Source of the DNA: Proteobacteria bacterium SG_bin9
GTDB taxonomy: Bacteria; Pseudomonadota; Alphaproteobacteria; Rhizobiales; Xanthobacteraceae
Length of the DNA stretch: 64,000 nucleotides
Reading direction: 5' to 3'
Assembly (NCBI GenBank): GCA_002083525.1
Contig: LWDM01000060.1
Coordinates: 28,121 to 92,120 of the forward strand
The position numbers were made by a program, and so were the translations under genes. Of the stretch, positions 19,055 to 27,333 are shown piece by piece (the first letter of the stretch is position 1; each line of letters starts with the position of its first letter). The notes beneath the pieces were generated by a model. That model ran no database searches. It saw nothing but the letters and a program-made list of their open reading frames with translations, and had not been told where the DNA came from.

Positions 19055-20113
19055 ATGCGTGCTTTTGCCGTCAAAATGTTCTGCGAGCCGGTGCAATCGA
19101 TGGAGCTGGCCGATCCGCAGCCGAAGGGCACCGAGGTGCTGATCGAGGTGACCCGCTGCGGCGTCTGCCACAGCGACCTGCACATTCAGGACGGTTTCTA
19201 CGATCTCGGCGGCGGCAAGAAGCTGAGCCTCGCGGACCGCGGCGTCAGCGTGCCGGTGATCATGGGCCACGAGGTGCTGGGCAAGCTGATCGCCAAGGGA
19301 CCGGAGGCTGAAATCGCCGACAGCGAGATCGGCAAGACCTTCCTCGTCTATCCGTGGCTCGGCTGCGGCACCTGCGATATCTGCCAGCGCGACGAAGAAA
19401 ATTACTGCACCAAGCCGTCCTCGATCGGCGTGTATCGCCCGGGCGGTTATGCCGAGAAGTGCCTCGTGCCGCATCCGAAACATCTCGTGGATGTAACCGG
19501 GGTCGATCCGACGCTGGCTTCCACCTATGCCTGCTCGGGCATCACGGCGTACAGCGCGCTGAAGAAAGCCGAGATCAACAAGGACAAGGACCTGCTGGTG
19601 ATCATGGGCCTCGGCGGTGTCGGCATGAGCGGTCTTCTGATCGCGAGTGCGCTCGGCTTCAAGAACATCGCGGTTGCCGATATCGATCCAGCGAAGCGCG
19701 ACCTCGCCATGAAGAATGGCGCCAAGCTCGCCGTCGATCCGCGTGACGCCAATGCGATGACGACCTTGCAGGCGCAACCCGGTGGCGTGGCTGCGGCGAT
19801 CGATTTCGTCGGTGCCAAGGCAACGGCGGACTTCGCCGTCGGCGCGCTGCGCAAGGGCGGCTTCTATATCGTCGTCGGTCTGTTCGGTGGCGACATGACG
19901 TTGTCAATCCCGCTGGTCGTACTGCGCGCGATCACCGTGCGCGGTTCGTACGTCGGCAACCTCAAGGAACTGCGCGAACTGATCGCCCTGGTGAAGTCCG
20001 GCAAGGTCAAGCCGATGCCGGTCGAGACGGTCTCGCTCAACGGCGTCAACGATGCGCTCGATCGTCTGCGTGCCGGCAAGGTGAGTGGGCGCTTAGTGAT
20101 CGCAAACGGGTGA
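19055..20113 (+). CDS. Zinc-dependent alcohol dehydrogenase
   Basis: Medium-chain dehydrogenase of 352 aa. Catalytic zinc ligands are the Cys of TRCGVCHSDLH and the His-Glu of MGHEVLG. The structural zinc loop has four Cys (GCGTCDICQRDEENYC). The cofactor motif GLGGVGMSG is followed by ADID, whose acidic end favours NAD over NADP. GAGGACG lies 8 nt before the ATG. The gene stands alone, with a perfect terminator after it. Substrate unknown; an aliphatic or hydroxyacyl-derived alcohol fits the setting. Confidence 0.93.
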   Translation: MRAFAVKMFCEPVQSMELADPQPKGTEVLIEVTRCGVCHSDLHIQDGFYDLGGGKKLSLADRGVSVPVIMGHEVLGKLIAKGPEAEIADSEIGKTFLVYPWLGCGTCDICQRDEENYCTKPSSIGVYRPGGYAEKCLVPHPKHLVDVTGVDPTLASTYACSGITAYSALKKAEINKDKDLLVIMGLGGVGMSGLLIASALGFKNIAVADIDPAKRDLAMKNGAKLAVDPRDANAMTTLQAQPGGVAAAIDFVGAKATADFAVGALRKGGFYIVVGLFGGDMTLSIPLVVLRAITVRGSYVGNLKELRELIALVKSGKVKPMPVETVSLNGVNDALDRLRAGKVSGRLVIANG

Positions 20114-20131
20114 TACGCGAACCAGAAATGC

Positions 20132-20162
20132 AAAGAGCCGCCCGATCGGGCGGCTCTTTTTT
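20132..20162. terminator. Bidirectional Rho-independent terminator
   Basis: AAAGAGCCGCCCGA and TCGGGCGGCTCTTT pair perfectly over 28 nt and are followed by T residues on the plus strand, with A residues before the stem serving the minus strand. It ends the alcohol dehydrogenase and the convergent phytase-like gene. Confidence 0.92.
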
Positions 20163-20179
20163 ATTGGGAAGCGAAACAC

Positions 20180-21523
20180 TCACTTCGCCTTCAGAAATTC
20201 CTCGACCTTCAGCAGCACGAACTCGTTGTCGTCCGCCTTGTTCGGCTCGCGGCTTGACGAGTAGGGCAGGTTGTTGTCGTTGCCGACGATGATGTGGGAG
20301 GCATCGACGATCTCGACATTCTCGATGGTCCAGAACGGGAAGGTGAGGACGCCGTTGTTCAGCGGCTTCTTCGCCTTCTTGTCCGGATCGGCGATGTTCA
20401 TCAGGTCGATCGAGCCGATCTTGCGCACCGGGCCGTTCGCGTTGGCGTCCGACATCTCGATCTTGTAGATGCGCTTGAACTTGGCGAGGTTGTGGAAGCA
20501 GTCCGGCTTCTTCGCGCCTTCGCACGCCTTGTCGGCGGTGCCTTCGCCGTTGTCGCGTTCGATCACGAGCGCGGTGGTCGCATCGATCATGTTGAAGTCG
20601 CCGATGGCGAGATCGTTCTGGTCGAGCACATACTTCCAGTGCCGGCCGGTCCACTTGTTCTCGGCAACGCTGAATTCGAGGATGCGCAGATATTCCTTGC
20701 CGTCGGCGGTCTTTTCCCAATCCTTCTTCTCGGCATCCCACATCGGGCCTTCGAGCAGCGGATAGAGGAACTTGCCGTCCGGCGATGCGGCCATGCCCTC
20801 ATACCCCTTCGAGCGGCGCACGTTGAAAGTCGCAGTGGCCGTCGGCGTCGCGGGCGAGGCGACGGCGTAATGGTCGGGTGAGCGCGCGGGCTTACCGTCG
20901 ACCGTGGTCTCGAACACGGCTTCGATCTTGCCAGTCTTGTCGGCGCGGATCAGGTAGGGGCCGAACTCTTCGCCGATCCAGATCTTGTCGCCGATCAGCT
21001 GGAAGCTTTCCGGATCGAAGTCCGAGCCGGTGAGATAGCGCTTGTCGGTGTTCTCGTTCGAAATGCGGAACGGCACCTTCTTGTCGGGATCGTGCAGGAA
21101 CGTGGTGGAGACGCGATCGACCGTGCCCTTGTCCCAGTTCATGCGCAGCGTGCTGAGATAAAGCATCGAGTCCGGCGAGTTGGCCTTGGCGCCGAAGCCG
21201 TTGTCGGTCAGCACCATGTAGCTGCCGTCGGGCAGTTTCTTGATGCCGGAGTGGCCCTGCGCCGGCTGGCCCTTGAACGGCAGCTTGACGCCGGTGGGGC
21301 GATCGAACGACTTGCCCTCGACGGTGCCGACGGTGTCGATGCGCGGGCCGCCGGTGAACTTGCCGGGGTTGCGGAAGTCGGCAGGGGCGTCCGCCGGCGG
21401 ATCGATGAAGGTCTCGGCGGGCAGAACGACGTGACCGGCGAGGGTCGCCGGAAAAACTTGCTGGGCGGAAGCGAGGCTGGTGGTGGCAAGCAGGCCGAGC
21501 AGGCCGAGCGTCAATACGCGCAT
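20180..21523 (-). CDS. Secreted esterase-like phytase-family beta-propeller protein
   Basis: Exported protein of 447 aa with a clear signal peptide (MRVLTLGLLGLLATTSLASA, cleavage after ASA). The mature part contains the esterase-like/phytase beta-propeller pattern: LPDGSYMVLTDNGFGAK, GDKIWIGEEFGPYLI, GYEGMAASPDGKFLYPLLEG, FNMIDATTALVIERDN and VGNDNNLPYS. Members are usually annotated as phytase-like esterases; substrates of the bacterial proteins are mostly unproven. It may hydrolyse phosphate esters in the periplasm. Single-gene unit with its own terminator. Confidence 0.85.
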   Translation of the reverse strand: MRVLTLGLLGLLATTSLASAQQVFPATLAGHVVLPAETFIDPPADAPADFRNPGKFTGGPRIDTVGTVEGKSFDRPTGVKLPFKGQPAQGHSGIKKLPDGSYMVLTDNGFGAKANSPDSMLYLSTLRMNWDKGTVDRVSTTFLHDPDKKVPFRISNENTDKRYLTGSDFDPESFQLIGDKIWIGEEFGPYLIRADKTGKIEAVFETTVDGKPARSPDHYAVASPATPTATATFNVRRSKGYEGMAASPDGKFLYPLLEGPMWDAEKKDWEKTADGKEYLRILEFSVAENKWTGRHWKYVLDQNDLAIGDFNMIDATTALVIERDNGEGTADKACEGAKKPDCFHNLAKFKRIYKIEMSDANANGPVRKIGSIDLMNIADPDKKAKKPLNNGVLTFPFWTIENVEIVDASHIIVGNDNNLPYSSSREPNKADDNEFVLLKVEEFLKAK

Positions 21524-21700
21524 GAAGGTTCTCCCCCTGTTGGGGCGTGCTTGCGGCTTTGGCCTCAGTCACGCCCGATCTAATGCGCGTCCGTTGTGGT
21601 TCCGCGGTGTGTCCGTGCCGTTACAAAGACATGACAGTTCTGCGACCGTCGACAGCTTTGCTCTTCAAAGCCGCGTCATTTGCGCGCGGATGGGCCGGCG

Positions 21701-22384
21701 CTAGTCGAACCCGACGAACACCGTCGCTTCCTTGACCGATTTGCGTTCCGACACCACGGCATTGGCCGGAAAGCTGTCGTCCGGCCATCCGAGCGCGATG
21801 CTTTTCATGATGATCTGATCGTCGGCGATGCCGGCGTGCTCGCGCACCACCGGCGATTGCATGATGCCCTGGCTGTTGATCACGGCGCCGAGCCCGCGCG
21901 ACCAAGCGGCGTTGACAAGGGCGGTTGCGACAGCGCCGCAATCGAACGGCGTATCGTCGCTGCCATCCAGAATGCGGTCGTAGGTGACGATCACGCACAC
22001 CGGTGCATCGAACTGGCGGAAGCCGCGCAGCACCCAGTCCTGCCGCTTCTCCTTGTCGTCGCGCGCGATGCCCATGGCGGAGAACAGCTGCTTGGCGACA
22101 CCGACCTGCCGGTCGCGGTGCTGCCCGGTAAAGCCTTGACCCGTGCGGAACTCACGCGACTGAGGGACGCCGGCCACCATCCGCTCGGTATTGCCCGCGC
22201 GGATTCGGTTCAGCGGCTCGCCGGTGATGACGTAGAAATTCCACGGCTGGGTATTCATCGAGGACGGCGCGCGCATCGCCAGCGCGATGATCTCCTCGAT
22301 CAGCTTTTGGGGCACCGGATCGGGCTTGTAGCCGCGAATGCTGCGGCGGCCCATGATGACGTCGTCGTATTGCATACCGCTCAT
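21701..22384 (-). CDS. Nitroreductase family protein
   Basis: FMN-dependent oxidoreductase of 227 aa. The flavin phosphate site GRRSIRGYKPDPVP, the APSSMNTQPWNF motif and the C-terminal ALGWPDD segment are standard for the family. It overlaps the end of the upstream SDR gene by 4 bp (ATGA), so the two are translationally coupled, suggesting a shared pathway with enoyl or dienoyl reduction. Exact substrate unknown. Confidence 0.9.
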   Translation of the reverse strand: MSGMQYDDVIMGRRSIRGYKPDPVPQKLIEEIIALAMRAPSSMNTQPWNFYVITGEPLNRIRAGNTERMVAGVPQSREFRTGQGFTGQHRDRQVGVAKQLFSAMGIARDDKEKRQDWVLRGFRQFDAPVCVIVTYDRILDGSDDTPFDCGAVATALVNAAWSRGLGAVINSQGIMQSPVVREHAGIADDQIIMKSIALGWPDDSFPANAVVSERKSVKEATVFVGFD

Positions 22385-23253
22385 CCCCGCGCCGCCTTGT
22401 CCTTGTTGTTCTGCGCCATGATCGCGTCCTTGGCCGCGTTCCAGTCGGCGTCGCTCCAGTCGCGCAGCTGATAGAAATTGCCGCCCATGGCGAGTGCCTG
22501 CGCGCCGTCCATGGCAATGGTCTCGCCGTTGATCCAGTCGCAGCCGCCGGAGATGAGGAAGGTCGCGAGGTTCTGCAGCTCTTCCATCGTGCCGACGCGC
22601 AGCATCGGGTTCATCGCCTTGGTGCGCGCACCGGCTTCGTCACCCGGCTTGATGCGCTTGCTCATGCCCTCGGTCGGGATTTCGCCCGGCGCGATGGTGT
22701 TGAGGCGGATGCCGTAGCGGCCCCACTCGGTGGCGAGCGACATGGTCATCGCATGGATCGCCGCCTTGCTCATGGTGGACGGCACCACATAGGGGCTGCC
22801 GTTGCGCACCCAGGTGACCGTGATCGAGACGACGTTGCCGCGATGCTTGCCGGCGATCCAGCGGCGGCCGACCGCATGCGTGACGTAGAACGTGCCGTGC
22901 ATGACGATGTTGGCGACCGCATCGAAGCCGCGGGGCGACAGGTCCTGCGTGCGCGAGATGAAGTTGCCGGCAGCGTTGTTGATGAGGTCGGTGAGCGGCC
23001 CGTCCTTCCAGATCTCCTCGATCATCGCATCGACGGCGCCCGCATCGCGGATGTCGACGCCATGCGCGACGACTTTGCCGCCGTGCTCTTTCATCAGTTC
23101 ACCGGCGGTTTCCTCGCACACGCTCTTGCGGCGGCCGCAGATATGCACCTCAGCGCCGAGCTGCAGAAATCGCGTGGTCATTGCTTTGCCGAGGCCGGTG
23201 CCGCCTCCGGTCACGAGAATGCGGCGGCCTTTCAACAGACCTGGCGTGAACAT
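22381..23253 (-). CDS. SDR oxidoreductase, 2,4-dienoyl-CoA reductase-like
   Basis: Short-chain dehydrogenase of 290 aa. The cofactor site is TGGGTGLGKAM and the structural NNAAGNFI is present. At the active site the usual Tyr of Tyr-x3-Lys is Ser: in PSTMSKAAIHAM the Lys is kept but the residue four before it is Ser. That, with CGRRKS after strand 2 favouring NADP, is the pattern of 2,4-dienoyl-CoA reductases of the DECR type, which lack the classical tyrosine. Likely role: removing double bonds during breakdown of unsaturated acyl-CoAs. First gene of a two-gene operon with the nitroreductase. Confidence 0.88.
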   Translation of the reverse strand: MFTPGLLKGRRILVTGGGTGLGKAMTTRFLQLGAEVHICGRRKSVCEETAGELMKEHGGKVVAHGVDIRDAGAVDAMIEEIWKDGPLTDLINNAAGNFISRTQDLSPRGFDAVANIVMHGTFYVTHAVGRRWIAGKHRGNVVSITVTWVRNGSPYVVPSTMSKAAIHAMTMSLATEWGRYGIRLNTIAPGEIPTEGMSKRIKPGDEAGARTKAMNPMLRVGTMEELQNLATFLISGGCDWINGETIAMDGAQALAMGGNFYQLRDWSDADWNAAKDAIMAQNNKDKAARG

Positions 23254-23281
23254 GTGTCGTCCTCCCGGAGAGATTGTTTAG

Positions 23282-23326
23282 GCATGATCTAATCCGAAAA
23301 CCGGTACCCACTTTTCGGGATCATGC
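23282..23326. repeat. Interspersed palindromic repeat
   Basis: A 45-bp imperfect palindrome bounded by GCATGATC and GATCATGC, with inner blocks TCCGAAAACCGGT and CACTTTTCGGGA. I recognise it as a dispersed extragenic repeat common in Rhizobiales genomes. T residues follow on the plus strand. It sits in a divergent promoter gap. Confidence 0.65.
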
Positions 23327-23340
23327 CGTTTTTTGCTTAG

Positions 23341-23356
23341 TTAGTTGATTGACTAA
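23341..23356. promoter_or_regulatory. Candidate operator between SDR and crotonase genes
   Basis: TTAGTTGATTGACTAA has arms TTAGT/ACTAA around six bases, preceded by another TTAG. It lies 84 bp before the crotonase start and resembles TetR-type sites of fatty-acid genes; no cognate regulator is in the window. Confidence 0.35.
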
Positions 23357-23439
23357 AACCAACGGAGAGCCTTTTGTAAAGCCGGAAACGTCCCAATGAT
23401 CGCCGCTCAGCAAGCGCGCAAACCAGAAAGCAAAAGCAA

Positions 23440-24240
23440 ATGGAAGATCGGGTTTCGATTTCGATCACCGACGGCGTCGCCGATGTGCGGCTCGTGCGCG
23501 CGGACAAAATGAATGCGCTCGACATGGCGATGTTCGATGCGCTGGTCGCGGCCGCGACACGGCTCAAGAGCGAGAAGGGCGTGCGCGCCGTTGTGCTGTC
23601 CGGCGAAGGCAAGGCCTTCTGCGCCGGCCTCGACATGGGCCGCTTCCAGACCATGGGCTCGGGGCAGGGCACGGGCCGCAAGGAAGATCTCGCGGTGCGC
23701 AGTCACGGCATTGCCAACCAGCCGCAATACGCAGTGTGGGGCTGGCGCGAACTGCCGGTGCCGGTGATCGCCGCCGTGCATGGCGTTGCGTTCGGCGGCG
23801 GCTTCCAGCTCGCGCTTGGCGCCGACATGCGCTTCCTCGCACCGGATGCGCGGATGTCGATCATGGAAATCAAGTGGGGTCTCGTGCCAGACATGGCGGG
23901 CACGCCGATCCTCGCGAGCCTCGTGCGCGACGATATCCTGCGCGACCTCTGTTACACCGGCCGCATCTTCTCGGCGCAGGAAGCGATGAGCTACGGCCTC
24001 GCCACGCGCATCTGCGACGATCCGCGTGCAGTGGCGTTGGAAGTGGCACGCGAGATCGCCAACAAGAGCCCGGATGCAATCCGCGCGGCCAAGCGGTTGC
24101 TGAACAGGCTCAGCGTCGATCCGGCGCCGGCGCTGCTCGCGGAATCGATCGAGCAGAAGGCGCTGATTGGTTCGGCCAATCAGATCGAGGCGGTGAAGGC
24201 GAACCTCGACAAACGCGCGCCGAAGTTCGCCGAGGCGTGA
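23440..24240 (+). CDS. Enoyl-CoA hydratase/isomerase (crotonase family)
   Basis: Crotonase-fold protein of 266 aa. The CoA-binding and oxyanion-hole segments are GEGKAFCAGLDMGRF and AVHGVAFGGGFQLALGADMRF. In the second active-site region the sequence is MEIKWGLVPDMAG, where Asp and not Glu sits near the position of the second catalytic acid, so it may be an isomerase or another crotonase activity rather than a classical hydratase. It stands alone between two divergent or convergent acyl-CoA genes. Cytosolic role in beta-oxidation-like catabolism. Confidence 0.88.
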   Translation: MEDRVSISITDGVADVRLVRADKMNALDMAMFDALVAAATRLKSEKGVRAVVLSGEGKAFCAGLDMGRFQTMGSGQGTGRKEDLAVRSHGIANQPQYAVWGWRELPVPVIAAVHGVAFGGGFQLALGADMRFLAPDARMSIMEIKWGLVPDMAGTPILASLVRDDILRDLCYTGRIFSAQEAMSYGLATRICDDPRAVALEVAREIANKSPDAIRAAKRLLNRLSVDPAPALLAESIEQKALIGSANQIEAVKANLDKRAPKFAEA

Positions 24241-24253
24241 GGGAGCTTGCGCG

Positions 24254-25459
24254 CTAGCCGATGATCCCGGCGGCGCGCATCTTCTCGATTTCGGCGCTGG
24301 TGAAGCCGGCAGCCTCGAGAATCTCGTTGCTGTGCTGGCCAAGCTCCGGCGCCTTGCGCGGCGGCCGCTTCTTCTCGCCGCTCACCCAGATCGGGCTGTT
24401 GATGGTCAGCATGGTGTCGTTCTCGAACGGCACCAGCGCTTCCGTATCGCGCATCTGCTGATCGGTGAGCAGGTCGTCGAGAATGCCGACGACGCCGAAG
24501 ATGATGCCGGTGCCATCCAGAATTGTCCGCCATTCGGCAAGGTCGCGGGTGATGAACACATCGTCGAGCGCCTTCACCAGTTCCGGCGAATTGGCGTGAC
24601 GGTTCTTCGTGGTGTCGAAGCGCGCGTCCTGCAGCAGATCGGCGCGGCCGACGGCGCGGGCGAGGATCGGCCACTGCTTCTCCTCGTTGAGCATGGACAG
24701 GATGATCCAGCGTCCGTCCTTGCACTTGTAGTGGTTGGTGCAGGCGTTCATCGCCTGCGCGCGCGGCTGACGCTCCTTGAACTTGCCGCCGACGAGCTTG
24801 GCCTGCGCCAGCACGCTCGACGCCCACAGGCCGTTGGCCATCAGGTTGGATTGCACCATCGAGCCCTTGCCGGTCTTCTCGCGCTTGTAGAGGCCGGTGA
24901 CGATCGCGCCGTAGAACGCCATCGCGCAGGGATGATCGCCCATACCGGCGACCGAACGCGCCGGCACCGAGTCGGTACCGTCGCGCACGAGATCCATCAG
25001 GCCGGAGCGCGCCCAGTAGGCGGACGAGTCGAAGCCCGGCTTGTTGGCTTCTTCACCCGTCTCGCCGTAGCCGGTGAACGAGGCGTAGATCATGCGGTCG
25101 TTCAGCGGCGCGAGTTCGTCGTAAGTCAGGCCGAGCTTCTTGCGCACCTGCGGCGGGAAGTTGGTGATGAAGACGTCGCATTCCTTGACGAGGCGCTTCA
25201 GCACGGCCTGGCCTTCGGGCTTGGACAGGTCGAGCGCGAGGCTGCGCTTGTTGCGGCCCTCAAGCAGCCAGGCGAAGTTGTGCTGGGTCTCGGGATAGCC
25301 CGGCAGGTTCGGCAGGTTGCGATAGGGATCGCCGGCGCCCGGCGGCTCGATCTTGATGACTTCCGCGCCGAAGTCCGACAGCACGGTGGCAGAGGCGGGG
25401 GCGGCGATGAAGCTCGCGCAATCGATCACCTTCAAACCCTTGAAAAGACCCTCGCTCAT
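24254..25459 (-). CDS. CaiB/BaiF (type III) CoA transferase
   Basis: Protein of 401 aa transferring CoA between carboxylic acids. Family marks: FKGLKVIDCASFIAAPASAT, VLSDFGAEVIKIEPPG, NKRSLALDL and the region GFDSSAYWARSGL. The Asp of GFDSS aligns near the nucleophilic Asp of the family. It is divergent from the acyl-CoA ligase gene and converges with the crotonase gene, 13 bp apart. The two CoA-activating genes (transferase and ligase) share one promoter region, which suggests a common substrate class. Substrate not readable. Confidence 0.92.
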   Translation of the reverse strand: MSEGLFKGLKVIDCASFIAAPASATVLSDFGAEVIKIEPPGAGDPYRNLPNLPGYPETQHNFAWLLEGRNKRSLALDLSKPEGQAVLKRLVKECDVFITNFPPQVRKKLGLTYDELAPLNDRMIYASFTGYGETGEEANKPGFDSSAYWARSGLMDLVRDGTDSVPARSVAGMGDHPCAMAFYGAIVTGLYKREKTGKGSMVQSNLMANGLWASSVLAQAKLVGGKFKERQPRAQAMNACTNHYKCKDGRWIILSMLNEEKQWPILARAVGRADLLQDARFDTTKNRHANSPELVKALDDVFITRDLAEWRTILDGTGIIFGVVGILDDLLTDQQMRDTEALVPFENDTMLTINSPIWVSGEKKRPPRKAPELGQHSNEILEAAGFTSAEIEKMRAAGIIG

Positions 25460-25708
25460 TCCGTCTCGCTCCCTGAATGTTTCTTGATTTGGGGTACGCG
25501 CATCCTAGCCGATGCGTCTTGGTCTGCCACCCCTCTGACCGGGGCCGTTATAGACTGAATTCACGGCTCGAAGCATCGTTTCAGTATGCGAAATCGGCAG
25601 GCGGCAATGCCGCTTTGGAGCGTTGCCATTTCAGAACGTGTTCGCAATTTGGGCACCGACGTTCCACCTCGCGAACTTTTCGCAGCGCATCATCATCGGA
25701 GGATCGAT

Positions 25709-27244
25709 TTGGCCCCGTCTTTCGGCATCGTTTCGGGCGCGCGTCTCAAGAGCCATGAGGAGGTTGCTTCTCGCGCGGCGCTGATCGCAGGGGGCCTGCA
25801 GCAGATCGGCGTCAAGCAGGGCGATTGCGTCGCGGTGCTGATGCGCAACGACATTGCCTGCATCGAGGTCGCCTATGCGGTTATGACGCTCGGTGCGTAT
25901 GCCGTGCCGGTGAACTGGCACTTCAAGCCGGAAGAGATCGAATACATCTTGAAAGACTCTGGCGCGAAGGCGCTGTTTGGTCACGCCGACCTGCTGCATC
26001 CATTGCGCGACTCGATCCCGAGCGGCGTCACGGTGATCAGCGCGCCGACGCCGCCGGAAATTCTCGCCAACTACAAGATCGATCCGGCGACGCTGGCGCG
26101 ACCGGCGTTCACACAGGAGCTGGACGACTGGATCGCCAAGCAGCCGCCTTACGACGGACCTGCGCTGCCGCAGCCGCAAAACATGATCTACACCTCCGGC
26201 ACCACCGGCAATCCGAAGGGCGTTCGCCGGCATGCACCGACGCCGGAGCAGGTGAAGAATGCGGAGGCGATGCGCACGCTGATTTACGGGCTCAAGCCCG
26301 GCGCTCGTGCGATCCTGCCGGGACCGTTCTATCACTCGGCGCCGAACTCGTTCGCGCTCCGCTCCGGCAAACTCGGCGGCGTGCTGGTCTTGATGCCGCG
26401 CTTCGAGCCGGAGGAGTTTCTGCGGCTGGTCGATCGCGAGAAGATCGACACCATCTTCATGGTACCGACCATGTTCATCCGTTTGCTCAAGCTGCCGGAG
26501 AGTGTGCGCAAAAGCTATGACGTTTCCTCGCTGCGCCACGTCATCATCGCCGCCGCGCCGTGCCCGCCGGAAGCCAAGCGCGCGATGATCGAATGGTGGG
26601 GGCCGGTGATCTATGAATTCTACGGCTCGACCGAATCCGGCGCGGTGACGTTCGCCAACTCCGCCGATGCGCTGAACAAGCCGGGCACCGTCGGCAAGAT
26701 CGCGCCGGGCGCCGAGCTGAAATTCTACGGCGAGGACGGCAAGGAAGTGGCGCAGGGCGAAGTCGGCGAAATCTACTCGCGCATCGCCGGCAACCCGGAC
26801 TTCACCTATCACAACAAGCCGGAGAAGCGCGCCGAGATCGACCGCGGCGGTTTCATCACGTCGGGCGACGTCGGTTACATCGACGAGGATGGATACGTCT
26901 TCATCTCCGACCGCAAGCGCGACATGGTAATCTCCGGCGGCGTCAACATCTATCCGGCCGAGATCGAGTCGGTGCTGCACGGCGTCGCCGGCGTGCACGA
27001 CTGCGCCGTGTTCGGTATCCCGGATGCGGAGTTCGGCGAGGCGCTGATGGCGGCGGTCGAGCCGCAGCCGGGCGTGACGCTCGACGTCAACGCGGTCCGC
27101 GCCGCGTTGAAGGCGTCGCTCGCCGACTACAAGGTGCCGAAGCACATCGAGATCCACGGCAGCCTGCCGCGTGAGGATTCCGGCAAGATCTTCAAGCGCC
27201 GCCTGCGCGATCCGTACTGGGAGCGGGCGGGGCGAAAAATCTGA
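25709..27244 (+). CDS. Acyl-CoA synthetase (AMP-binding, ANL superfamily)
   Basis: ATP-dependent acid:CoA ligase of ~511 aa. AMP motif YTSGTTGNPKGVRRH, A5-type YGSTESG, hinge SGDVGYIDEDGYVFISDRKR, the VNIYPAEIES loop and the catalytic Lys near the C-terminus (PREDSGKIFKRRL). I place the start at TTG 25709, because GGAGG lies 6 nt upstream and the family N-terminus begins here; the frame is open back to an ATG at 25586, giving 41 unlikely extra residues. Members act on medium-chain, aromatic or bile-acid substrates; the substrate here is unknown. Confidence 0.92.
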   Translation: MAPSFGIVSGARLKSHEEVASRAALIAGGLQQIGVKQGDCVAVLMRNDIACIEVAYAVMTLGAYAVPVNWHFKPEEIEYILKDSGAKALFGHADLLHPLRDSIPSGVTVISAPTPPEILANYKIDPATLARPAFTQELDDWIAKQPPYDGPALPQPQNMIYTSGTTGNPKGVRRHAPTPEQVKNAEAMRTLIYGLKPGARAILPGPFYHSAPNSFALRSGKLGGVLVLMPRFEPEEFLRLVDREKIDTIFMVPTMFIRLLKLPESVRKSYDVSSLRHVIIAAAPCPPEAKRAMIEWWGPVIYEFYGSTESGAVTFANSADALNKPGTVGKIAPGAELKFYGEDGKEVAQGEVGEIYSRIAGNPDFTYHNKPEKRAEIDRGGFITSGDVGYIDEDGYVFISDRKRDMVISGGVNIYPAEIESVLHGVAGVHDCAVFGIPDAEFGEALMAAVEPQPGVTLDVNAVRAALKASLADYKVPKHIEIHGSLPREDSGKIFKRRLRDPYWERAGRKI

Positions 27245-27333
27245 TCCCGGATGGCAGCAAAACCGGCCGCCGGTTCTTGCGCACTGCATCAAAACTTGCA
27301 CTGAATGGCTCGTCCCAATGAGGCGAGCCGCTG

